27,445 nt of DNA from positions 1 to 27,445 of the forward strand of contig QPMI01000550.1 of the NCBI GenBank assembly GCA_004431415.1, given 5' to 3'. Origin of the DNA: Cyanophora paradoxa. Lineage: Eukaryota > Glaucocystophyceae > Cyanophorales > Cyanophoraceae. This document shows positions 17,421 through 26,345 of this stretch, in pieces. Numbering within the stretch: the stretch's first letter is position 1; each line of letters starts with the position of its first letter. The notes beneath the pieces are model-generated. The model saw only the letters and a list, made by a program, of their open reading frames with translations. It ran no database searches and had not been told where the DNA came from. Made by a program: the position numbers and the translations under genes.

Positions 17421-17788
17421 TTCTGGAAAGAACCAGAACTTAGTCCTGCGGATCCAGGAACGCGCGCGAATACCGAGGGATCCCCGTCCCGATCGGATCG
17501 TCGCCGTTTCCTGAGCGAGCTGCGTGCGAGCCCGTGGGATCATTCCTGATCGGTCGCTAGTCACTCGCCGCGACGCCAGCCTTCTCCGGCTGTTGCGATC
17601 GTGCTGGACAAGACGAAGAGCGATCGGATCGACGGCTGAGGCGTGCGCGCCCGAGCTGTCTCCGGAATCGCCGCAGCCGAGCTAGTGAGCTTGCTCGCCG
17701 CTGCTGTGGACCACGACGGCCTCGGATCTCGAGCGAGGCACATTCTCTCACGGAAAAGCGTGGCATTACGTCGCCGCTTGACCTGAGA

Positions 17789-18730
17789 ATGTCCTCGGGG
17801 ACCGGAGCCTCCGCGGAGTTCGTCGTCCGGGCCGCGCACGCGCGTGGCGCCGCCGACATGGACTCTATGAGCGGATCAAATGTTTTGCAATGGATCCAGA
17901 GCCTGCCGAAGCTGCCGCCGGGCAGCGATCAGCGCACGGTTCAGGACCACCTCCGCCAGTTCGAGAGCTGCGCGAGCATGAGCAAGGACTTGCTCAGTGT
18001 CTCGCCGACTGCACACATTGAAGTGCAGAAGCGAACTGGGTGGGCTCTTCTCGGCACGCTAGATCACGGGCACCCCGTGCGCCAGAACATCTCGCTGTTC
18101 CAGAGCGCCGAGCAGATCGACACTCGCGAGCTCGAGAAGCTGAAGGCGTACCGGGCCGAGCGTGCGCGCACGAGCACGGCGGACCCGCGAGACGTCGCGA
18201 TCCTCGAGACGCTCGACGAGAAGATCGCGCAAGCCGAGGAGGGCTTGCAGCGGACCGCCCTCACGGTCACGTACACCGCGATCAGGCGCCGTCTCGAAGA
18301 TGACGCCGAGATGCGGAACCCTGACCGGTACAAGGCGCTCCTCGACCTGCCGCACGTGGGCGAGGCGCCGGAGGCGTTCTATCGCCGCGTCCTCGACTTG
18401 AGCATCATCCCGGAGTGCCGCGAGGCGCACGAGACACCGCTTATGGCACTCATGCGCCACGCGGGCCAGATGCTCAAGCGCCGCACTCGCAATCAGTGCC
18501 GCGACTTCGAAGACTCCGAGATTTCGGACACCGATCGCCGGCACATGATGACGAACTTCTCCACGGCTCGGAAGATCTATGACGAGCTGTCGCAGAAGAT
18601 CGCGGACCGCGAGATCACGGGACCCTCTGCGGTCATCGACCTGGTAACCAAGCGCACCAATGAACTGGGCGCCTGGGACGTCGATATCTCCAAAGTCCCC
18701 GGCTCGGCCCTAGTGCTGGGCTCGCGCGGA
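17789..18730 (+). CDS. Gag-like N-terminal part of the 9.6-kb polyprotein region
   Basis: From the ATG at 17789 (MSSGTGASAEFVVRAAHARG) one open frame encodes about 310 helical residues before a frame change near 18,720. The segment has no enzymatic motif. It is rich in Arg/Glu helices (ELEKLKAYRAERARTSTADP, ILETLDEKIAQAEEGLQRTA), with ALLDLPHVGEAPEAFYRRVL and later RKIYDELSQKIADREITGPS. Helical capsid-like regions followed by a linker and CCHC knuckles are the usual order of retroelement Gag proteins, and that order is seen here. A second in-frame ATG lies 24 codons in (MDSMSGSNVLQWIQSLPKLP). The upstream leader (17,100-17,788) is free of ATG-led coding of similar quality. Family homology is not recognised from sequence alone. 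Confidence 0.55.
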
Positions 18731-19440
18731 CGCCGCTGCAGGCGCCCACGGCTGCCTCGCGCACGCCGCAGAGCGCGCCGCCGATCACGCACACGCCAGC
18801 TGTCCCCGTCGTCCCCTCGCGCTCGAACGCGGGCGCCGGCGCGGGCACGCGCATCATGCTCGCGACGACGGTGTCGGAAGCCGAGATCGCAGAGCTTGAG
18901 GCAAACGCGTACGGGTGGGACGCGGACGACGCCGAGGATCAGAACGCCGAGGTCATCTCGTTCCTGCAGCTCATTGCTCGGGACGAGCCCCTCGTCGTAG
19001 TCCGCGCGCTCTACCCGTCGGCGTCCGCACCGCCGCCCCGCCTTGACGACCCGGTCTATCAGCAGAAGATCAAAGACTTCCTGAAGGCCCGGGGTCTCCC
19101 CGAGAAGCCCGGCGGCCGTGCCACTGCGGCGAGTCGCACTACTCGTTTGAGTGCCGGACCAACCCGCGGCCTCTGCCCGAGTGGTCGGCAATCAACCCGG
19201 CCAAGCGCCGCGGGCCAACGGGCGCAGGCACCGGTGACCCGAAGCGCCGGTTCTACCCCGCGCCGCAGGGTGGAACGGCCGCTCGAGCCCCCCGCCCCAG
19301 CAAGCTGCAGGGCCCCGGGCGTGCTACAACTGCGGCAAAACCGGCCACCTGGCCGCGTCCTGCCCGGCCCAGGCGCAGACGCTCGAGGCCGCGGTCCGCC
19401 GCGCGCTTGCAGAACACGCCGCCGCCGCTGCAGCCCCGCC
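18730..19440 (+). CDS. Linker and CCHC zinc-knuckle (nucleocapsid-like) segment
   Basis: In frame 1, 18856 onward, the reading MLATTVSEAEIAELEANAYG and PPRLDDPVYQQKIKDFLKAR leads to a frame change near 19,105. At 19119 frame 0 gives CHCGESHYSFEC, a knuckle-like cluster with slightly short spacing, probably distorted by an indel. After another change near 19,315 frame 2 gives CYNCGKTGHLAASC at 19,320-19,361, a perfect C-x2-C-x4-H-x4-C zinc knuckle. Zinc knuckles of this type bind single-stranded nucleic acid and are the hallmark of Gag nucleocapsid and of some RNA-binding host proteins. The region between is Pro/Ala/Gly-rich. Confidence 0.75.
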
Positions 19441-19441
19441 C

Positions 19442-20299
19442 GTGCCGCCCGCGACGCCGGCGCCCTGGGCTGACCCCAACGCCTTCACGATCGCGCGCGC
19501 CATGCTCGAGCAGGCTGCCCGAAGCGGCGCCGCCGGCCCGTCCGCGACTGCACTGCTTCCCGCGCCGACCGGCGGCCACGGGTCGGGGCCCACGGCGGCC
19601 CCGGCGCCCGCCGAGCTTGGCAAGGAAAAGCACGTGTACCGCGTGCGCATCGTGCGCAGCGACGAGGCGTTGGTCGACGATACCTTCCGAGCCTTCACCG
19701 CAGCGGCCGCGGCGCACGCCGCCGCGCTGCAGGACCCCCGGGACGGCCCCGCTCTCAACGCGGTCGCCGCAGCCGCCACCGCTTTCGCGATCGCAGTAGT
19801 GCAGCTGTCCGGGGAAAGCCGCCCAGACCTGTGCCCCACGGGAGCCGAGAGGCCGGCCCCCTGCGAGGCGCAGGACCTGTTGCCGACCCGCCCGGAGTCG
19901 GGCCTGGACGAGGGGGAGAAGAAGGTCGCGTTCGACGCAGTGGACGCCGCCCTCGAGGAAATCGCACTCCTCTTGGCGGCCGCCCCGGACCCAACGGAGG
20001 TCGAGGGCGCTGACGCAGCAGCGAAGGGTCCCGCGCCGACGCCCGTGCCGACTTCTTTCCCCGCCGAGCTCGCCGCCGGCATCGTGGACGCCGCCCTTGA
20101 GGAGGTCGCACTCCTCTTGGCGGCCGCCCCGGACCCAACGGAGGTCGAGGGCGCTGACGCAGAAGCGAAGGGTCCCGAGCCCGCGACGGAGCTCGCTCCC
20201 ACCAAGTCGGTCCCGAGACCGCCGCCGCCGAGGCTCCGGCGGACCCCGCCGCCGGCGTGGGCTGCTGCCTGGGGTACTCCTCGGGGGCCGAGACGGTAG
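19442..20299 (+). CDS. Alanine/proline-rich segment with an internal duplication
   Basis: It continues the zinc-knuckle frame as one open reading of about 285 codons. After PAPTGGHGSG it has a short globular part (LGKEKHVYRVRIVRSDEALV), then FTAAAAAHAAALQDPRD and other Ala-rich helices. Two 94-bp direct repeats (19940-20033 and 20084-20177) encode VDAALEEIALLLAAAPDPTE and VDAALEEVALLLAAAPDPTE, each followed by VEGADA. They differ by a handful of substitutions and no indels. No domain is recognised. It is probably a structural or scaffold linker of the polyprotein. Confidence 0.5.
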   Translation: MPPATPAPWADPNAFTIARAMLEQAARSGAAGPSATALLPAPTGGHGSGPTAAPAPAELGKEKHVYRVRIVRSDEALVDDTFRAFTAAAAAHAAALQDPRDGPALNAVAAAATAFAIAVVQLSGESRPDLCPTGAERPAPCEAQDLLPTRPESGLDEGEKKVAFDAVDAALEEIALLLAAAPDPTEVEGADAAAKGPAPTPVPTSFPAELAAGIVDAALEEVALLLAAAPDPTEVEGADAEAKGPEPATELAPTKSVPRPPPPRLRRTPPPAWAAAWGTPRGPRR

Positions 20300-21960
20300 C
20301 GAGCCTCGAGGTGACCGACGACGGCGCCTCCCTCGCCGACGAGGACGCGACCGTAGCGTCTAAGGAGACCCTGCGCCTCAACCGCGCTCGCCTCCTCAGC
20401 GCTAGCCCCGGCCTAGACCTCACTCACTTCGGAGCCGTTGAGCTAGAGCCGGTGAAGGGCCGCGAGCACGAGCTGGGGCCCGTTCCTCTCTGGAACGTGG
20501 ACGCGCACAAGCTGAAGGGCGCCGCGTCGGTCCCGTTCGACCGCGCGGCGTTCCTGTACCCAGCGCCGTGCGAGACTCACTGCGGCTGCACTGTGAGCGA
20601 GGGGCTGATCGAGGTCCGGGACGAGCAGTGGTATGCCACTGCGTTCCGCTGCCCGGCCCGCACCCGCCAGACGCTCTCCTTCTTGCTTGCGGCGTTCTCT
20701 CAGCCGCTCGCCACCGAGAGCACGTACCTCGGCTCGCGGACCCTCCCCACTGCGTTCCTGCAGATGCTGGGGCATGACCCGCTGTCCCAGGACACGCTGG
20801 CTCACGCCTGGCCGACGCACTATTATGAAATCATGAGCCTCACGCACCAAGCCTCTCGCGTCGCCGCGAATGGGCCGGGGGCCGCGCGTGGCCGCACGCC
20901 GAGGGCCTCACGCCCGAGGGTCGCCCCGCAGTCGAGCCCGACGCCCACAAGCTTACGAAGCTTGGGGACGAGTGCGTCGCTACCGCCGGCTGGCTGGAGC
21001 CATACCGCCGCCACTGGAGCATTGGCCAGCACTCGCCCGTGGCGGCCTCTCTCGAGCCGCACGAGATGACAGTGTCGGGCCGCCGCCAGCTAATCGAGCT
21101 GAGCGAGCTGTTGCCGGCACAGGACCGCCTCCGCCTTGCGTGCGCCTCGACTGTTGCGGGCTATTTCCTGCACCGCGTCGACTACGGTGCCCCGGGCACC
21201 GCCGGCGCCGTCGAGAAGATCCTCGGCCGCTTCTTTAAGTTCGCCGAGCCGCTCATGGTGGACGCGCGGGTCGACGCCTATGGCTTCGCCCTGCTGGCCC
21301 TCGAGCACGCGATCCAGTGGAAGACCGTGGCTTGCATCGGCGGCCGCGCCGGTCCCCACGACGCCCACAAGAGCGCCGTTGCCCTGGCCGACGGGAACCC
21401 TCTTGTCCCCTCGGACTCGGAGTTCACGGAAGCCGTTCACTCGCTTGCCGTCCTGGCTGCCTCCGTTGAGGTTCCGATCCCGGGGCGGGCACGTCTCCGC
21501 TCGGATCGGGACGCCGAGGGATGGCTGCGGGCAGCGCTCGCGGAGCGTCTGACTGCGTACCGCGACGGCCGTGCCCCCGCCTTCCCGGTCGTGAGCGAGG
21601 GCGAGTCCCGCACGGTTGAACGCGTTCCGGTGGAGCCCCGCGTCGCCGCCGCCCGCGTTCTGCACCTCCGGGACCTGCACTTGTGCGACACCTGGCTGCA
21701 CTGGCCGCGCCTGCACGGGGCAGAGCCTGGCACGTGGAGGGTCGGCCGCGTGCGCCCGATCACGCGCACCACGCAGTTGCCCCTGCACGGCACGACGCGA
21801 GGCGGGCAGCTGCCCACGATCGTGCCTGAGGAGCTCTACGTGCTGAGCCAGCTCGGCCCGCGCCCGCCGCTCACCGCCCTGTGCGATGCAGCCTGGGCCC
21901 GCACGGTTCCCGGATCCGCCGGGGCCGCGGAGCTGCTCCGGTACATCGAGGGGCCAAGGC
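20250..21960 (+). CDS. Unrecognised globular segment of the polyprotein region
   Basis: Frame 1 from 20257 (MGCCLGYSSGAETVASLEVT) runs to about 20,865 and contains VPFDRAAFLYPAPCETHCGC and EQWYATAFRCPARTRQTLSF. After a frame change the coding continues in frame 0 with EWAGGRAWPHAEGLTPEGRP and WLEPYRRHWSIGQHSPVAAS, then MTVSGRRQLIELSELLPAQD and LGRFFKFAEPLMVDARVDAY, up to YIEG near 21,955. The reading is dense in Trp, Tyr and Leu and looks like folded protein rather than antisense noise. I see no protease (DTG/DSG), reverse transcriptase (YxDD) or integrase (HHCC) motif. Confidence 0.5.
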
Positions 21961-22745
21961 GGGCGACCGGGCCCACCTCGTCATTCTATTCCGTAGGCTG
22001 CTGAAGAAGCGGGCCGGTTTCAATGACGAGGCTGTCAAGGACATGATCGCGCTCGTGGAGAAGTGGCGCACGGATGCGGGCAGCCGCACCCCCACTCCTC
22101 TCCACGACCTGCCCACCACGCCGAAGCCGGCGTCGGACACGACGGGCGCCTACACGGCGAAGGCCGTCAGCGCGACGATCAAGGAGGCTAAGGCCTGCCT
22201 GCCGCCGCGCCCGCCTGTGAAGGCGCTCTCGCCGAGGGACCCGCCAGCGCCGGCGCGGCCGGCGCCCGTTCCTGTCCCGCCGCCTGCACCGACGGCGAAG
22301 CTCGTGACCTTGCACGCCGCGGCAACATGGCCGCCGCTTGCGAGCCCGATGGCGCCGCGGCCCACCGCCGCTCCGACGCCGCCCGCCACTGAGCCCGCGC
22401 CTGTCGAGCCTCGCCTGAGCGAGCCGCTACTCGACGTCGCGCGCGCGACCGCGCCGGCTCCCCGGCAGGCCGCCCGTCGCGGCGAGCGTGGCCGCGGGAC
22501 GGGTCGTGCGCGTCAGCACCCGTGGGCGCGGCTCGCAGGGCCACGAACCCGCAGCGCCCGCCGTGGGCAGGCTGAGGGGGAAGACGCCGAGATGGGCGAG
22601 CGGGGCGACGGCGATGAGGCGCCCGAGGAAGCGCCGCCGCCGCCGCCGCCGTCGGCTATCGATGAGAACCTGAGCCAGCGGGCCCTGTACGAGGCTATGG
22701 GCGTGATGAGCGGCGTCCTCGCAGTGCCGGGGTGCCCGCCTCGGC
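21950..22745 (+). CDS. Helical segment followed by a Pro/Ala-rich linker
   Basis: Frame 2 continues from the previous segment with HLVILFRRLLKKRAGFNDEA and VKDMIALVEKWRTDAGSRTP, then changes to a long Pro/Ala-rich linker (PAPARPAPVPVPPPAPTAKL) and an acidic stretch (EDAEMGERGDGDEAPEEAPP). It ends with IDENLSQRALYEAMGVMSGV before a frame change near 22,745. The alternation of folded parts and disordered Pro-rich linkers suggests a multidomain structural polyprotein. Confidence 0.45.
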
Positions 22746-23640
22746 TCTGTGAGGGAAACAGATCACCGAGTGGCCCATGACGGCCCGGTCTGATCTCGCC
22801 CACCGCTGGAGCATCCCCTTCGACGCACTGAAGGGCACGTTCGAGGACCTGCGGGTCCCGCACCTCAAGGCGTTTCTCGCCAGCGAGAGGAGCACGCCAA
22901 TCCAGAACCGCCTGGATGGGCCGCCCGTGCCGCACGAGGAGCCGCCGGAGGCCGCGTCGCGCTCAGAGCCGATCGCACCGTTCGCCTCGCGCGGCTCAAC
23001 GCGGCCGCGTTCGAGCTCTTCATGATCGCGCTGGGGCTCCGTGGCCCCGTCACGCCCCACTCCCACGATCTCCCGTTCCACCTGCATGAGTGGACGGAGC
23101 AGCAGTTGGAGCACTTCCTGACTCTGCGTTGGACGATCCCTGCCACGCGCCTGCCGCGGTGGACGCACGGGGGCCGCTTCAACCCGAGCGCGGCCGTCAT
23201 CCCGCCGCAGTGGGCCCAGTACCTCTTGCGTGCTCACACCATGTTCCGCGCCGAGGCGGTTGGGACCACCGTTCCCTCCGCGGAACGCGCCGGCCTGGAG
23301 TTCCCGTACGGGGTTCGCTGGCTGCGCCGCCACCTGCAGCTAGGGACGCGCGCGCAGGAGGAAGCCGCCGAGAGCGACCCGCACAGGGGCTTGGCCCTGA
23401 CCGCCCAGCGCGCGGCCTTCCAGGAGAAGGTCTTGCATGCCCTCGAGCGTCACGCTGCACGCAGTCGTTCACGTTCGACGATGCGCTTGTGGGCACCTAC
23501 ATCGCCGATGAGCCTGAGCCCCGCCTCGAGCCGCTCGACATTGACCATGTCGAGAGCGAAGAGGAAGAGGCGAGAAGGAAGAGGCGCCGGCTGCCATCCC
23601 TGCGGCGGCGCACAGGCCGTTCGAGCCGCACAAGGACTGG
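22745..23640 (+). CDS. Unrecognised globular segment with acidic/basic tail
   Basis: Frame 1 has WSIPFDALKGTFEDLRVPHL; frame 0 from about 22,975 has LNAAAFELFMIALGLRGPVT and HEWTEQQLEHFLTLRWTIPA, then FPYGVRWLRRHLQLGTRAQE; frame 2 from about 23,455 has FTFDDALVGTYIADEPEPRL, then DIDHVESEEEE. The last part before a change near 23,570 is strongly acidic. Three frame changes occur within 900 bp and no in-frame stop falls inside the chosen segments. Function is unknown. Confidence 0.45.
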
Positions 23641-24800
23641 CAGCCGCGGCCGCTGTTCTCGTTGGCGGACCCGACGTACGCCAACGATCACAAGCTCTTG
23701 CGCGAGTACATGGACCGGAAACACGCGTTTTTCCGGCCCCTGGAATGCTATGAGCCAGGGTTCACTGAATGGGCAACGCTGCCCGCGATCAGCTACCCCT
23801 TGCGCTGGCAGCACGCCGGCGACGTTGACGAGTACAACGTCGACGTGCTCACGCTGCAGGACCAGCACATGGGCGAGCTGTGCTCAACTATGCTCAAGCG
23901 CGTCGGCCCCGCCGCGCGCGGCATAGTGAACTGGTTCTCGCTCGTAGGCCCGCCTCAGCGGCCGTTCGACGAGGATCCGGAGCTCTTCGACCTGCAGGGG
24001 CTTGCATTCCCGCACGCCGCCTGCGGCGTCAGCTTGGATATCGTGCAGTACCTCGCGGTCGGGACCCGTACCGCACAGTCTGCCGTCCCGACGTACACGG
24101 GCGCCTGGGATCTCACGCACGAGGGCACAGCCCACGCACCCGTGTGTTCGACCCTGGGCCAGGTCTCGCGGGTGCTGTATACCGCCTTCTTCCACGAAGG
24201 CGGCGGCGCGCGGAACGCCCCGCCGCCGTACATGCCGCACCCCGAGCGCCCCACCCTGCACACCTCAGTCTTGGGCGGTAACATCGCCGACCCGAACGAG
24301 GAGGACGCCAGGACGCCGTTCGCGACCCGCTTCGCGCGCGACGTCGCCGTGCTGGCCCTGCTGCGCCCGCTCGCCGACAAGCGCGTCGAGAACGTTGAGG
24401 GTCGCCTGCAGACGCGGCGCATCTACGCGCCCCGCCTCGTGGCAGGCACGGCCACGCCCGCGCCGAACGCTGCCTGCGACAAGGACGTCGCAGGGGCGCG
24501 CCGCACCAGCGCGAGAACAAGAAGCTGTGGCTCGCAGTGACGGTCGCCCAGCTTGCGAGCCAGCCCAAGAAGAGCCACGCGAACCCGCGGCTCGTCACCG
24601 CGTTCGGTTACGAGCTGCCGCCTTTCCCGAACTCACCTCCGGGGACGTGCCCTTGGGCGCCGATCCCGGCGGAAGAGGAAATCCTCGCGACGGCCATCGG
24701 TTTTACGCTGGCCTGGCACGCGCGCTTCTTCCAGCGTCACGCGCCGGGCAAGCACCTCCGCAGCCAGCACTGGGCTGATGACTTCTGTCGGCTGCGGCCA
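23600..24800 (+). CDS. Large unrecognised globular segment
   Basis: Frame 1 reads RPFEPHKDWQPRPLFSLADP and continues for about 300 codons with NDHKLLREYMDRKHAFFRPL, GDVDEYNVDVLTLQDQHMGE, KRVGPAARGIVNWFSLVGPP and ARDVAVLALLRPLADKRVEN. A frame change near 24,500 leads in frame 0 to ENKKLWLAVTVAQLASQPKK and LATAIGFTLAWHARFFQRHA. The density of aromatic residues and the length of the open reading support real coding. A minus-strand ORF covers the same bases but looks like a shadow. No domain family is recognised. Confidence 0.5.
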
Positions 24801-25740
24801 TGGACGTCGAGTCGGAACGCCCGGCTGACTACGTCCCCGAGATCGCTCGGGCGGTCGCCGATCACATGGATGACTTCAACAAGGTGTTGAACTCGTTCCG
24901 CTGCGTGGTGCCGGACGGTCTGATGGTGTTCATTCACGAGGCCTTCCTGACTAAGCCGACGGCCAAGCCGGACCGCGGGTCCGACGTCTTGCCTCAGGGC
25001 AAGAAGGTCTTCGACGCGGACGCGAGGCCGACGTACCCGGACGGTCATCCCACGCTTGCGTGGAAGTTTGGCCCGAACAATGCGGTCGTGCCGGACCACG
25101 AGGGTCGTGCGGCGATCTGTGGGCGGATCCTGCTCGCGATGCTGCAGGGCTTCCAGTATCCCCGCATCCCGCTGCTCGCGCAGCGGGTGGACAACTGTGC
25201 GCCCCTGAACGCCGCCATGCCCCAGAACGTGGCCGAGGTCTTCAGGGCCCTCTTGCGCACTATGACGAGGGATGAGTGCGCCGACTCGGATGCCCGCGCG
25301 CTGGCGGACGGCATCCGCGCGTACCTCACAAACATGCCGCACGGTCTCGGGTACCAGCGTCTTGAGCTCGGCTCGCCCCCGATGGCCGGCGCCGAGGACG
25401 CGTGGCCCGCCGGCGATGACCTTGGCGCCGGGGGCAAGAGTGGGATACAGCGCCACCTTGAGGCCGCCCGCGCCGCCGAGGAGCTGGAGAACTGTCCCGG
25501 GAACTTCCCGCTGGGGCTCATCTTTACCGATGAGGCTATACCCCTGCGGCCTCAGTTCGAGACGATGCTCCGTTCGCTCTACGCCGATCTGAATGTCGCG
25601 ATCCGCCTCGCGCGCCCGATCGACTGGGAGACGGACGACCCCGTGCTCCCCGACTGGGACGTTGAGGCTCTGCGCCCGGCGCTGATGTGGACGCGGTCCA
25701 GAACAAGGGCGCCGCGCCCTCGCCCGGCGCAGCCTGACTG
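24790..25740 (+). CDS. Second large unrecognised globular segment
   Basis: Frame 2 from 24800 opens MDVESERPADYVPEIARAVA and continues DHMDDFNKVLNSFRCVVPDG, PTLAWKFGPNNAVVPDHEGR, ICGRILLAMLQGFQYPRIPL and NCPGNFPLGLIFTDEAIPLR up to LPDWDVEALRPAL near 25,685, where the frame changes. It has the amino-acid balance of a folded enzyme or coat protein. I cannot place it in any known family. A 349-aa minus-strand ORF (24737-25786) is Arg/Gly-rich and is taken as antisense. Confidence 0.5.
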
Positions 25741-26345
25741 CGACGGCGGCTGTCGATAAGGAGGCCGAAAGCCTTCTGGTTCGCACGCCGTACCAGCCGA
25801 TCTACGAAGGAGCGGTCCGCGCGACGTGGCGGGCGTGCGGTTCCAGCCGCCCTCAACCATCGTCGGCGGGCTCGCGGACGACCCCGCCGAGGCGGCGCCA
25901 TCCGCCACCCGTCGGCGCCCGCGCCGGCGCAGGCCGCTGCGCAGACCGCCGCGCCGCCGACGGCGCCGCAGCAGGCGCGGCCCCGGCGCAACGCGGGCCA
26001 GGCCGTTGGCCGAGGCGGCCGCGGGCAGGGTCACCAGCGGGGCGGCCGGCACCGCGTCGCGACGGCCGAGGCCACCGTGACCGTGGCGGCGACCGCGGCG
26101 GTGGCCAGGCGCAACCCGCACAACCGCTGTCGACCCGAACGACCCGTTCGGGCTGGATGCGTTCCTCGCGCGGCAGCAGGGGTATGACCCCAAGACCATG
26201 CGCGTAACCGTCTCGGACGGGAAGGTGAAGGTCGAGCGGATCGCCGAGAGCGCTCCGCCAGACCAAGCCCCGCCGGCTGAGACCCTCCCGGACCTTGATG
26301 CCGCCGCCCAGCTCGAGCCGCCAGGCCGAGGCAAGCTCGAGCCGC
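25741..26345 (+). CDS. Short folded segments and basic linker ahead of the RS domain
   Basis: Frame 0 gives AVDKEAESLLVRTPYQPIYE; frame 2 from 25826 gives VRFQPPSTIVGGLADDPAEA; after an Arg/Gly/Ala-rich linker another frame gives DPNDPFGLDAFLARQQGYDP and MRVTVSDGKVKVERIAESAP. At least three frame changes fall within 600 bp. There are no recognisable domains. Confidence 0.4.

Larger units (their letters stand above)
16335..17788. other. Divergent intergenic region upstream of the MYB and polyprotein genes
   Basis: No convincing gene. It should hold the promoter of the minus-strand MYB gene and the leader of the plus-strand polyprotein region. AT-rich tracts lie at 16,440-16,500 (including catatatatagatgg). 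A cluster of short palindromes and tandem repeats fills 16,770-16,950. From about 17,100 onward composition becomes uniformly GC-rich and resembles the coding region to the right. Confidence 0.5.

Noticed and set aside
24770-24790. Reverse-transcriptase YxDD box (QHWADDFC)
   Set aside because: It lacks the Tyr/Phe-x-Asp-Asp context and the flanking RT blocks.
24737-25786. 349-aa minus-strand ORF
   Set aside because: It is antisense to the better plus-strand reading, with Arg/Gly/Val bias typical of shadows at high GC.
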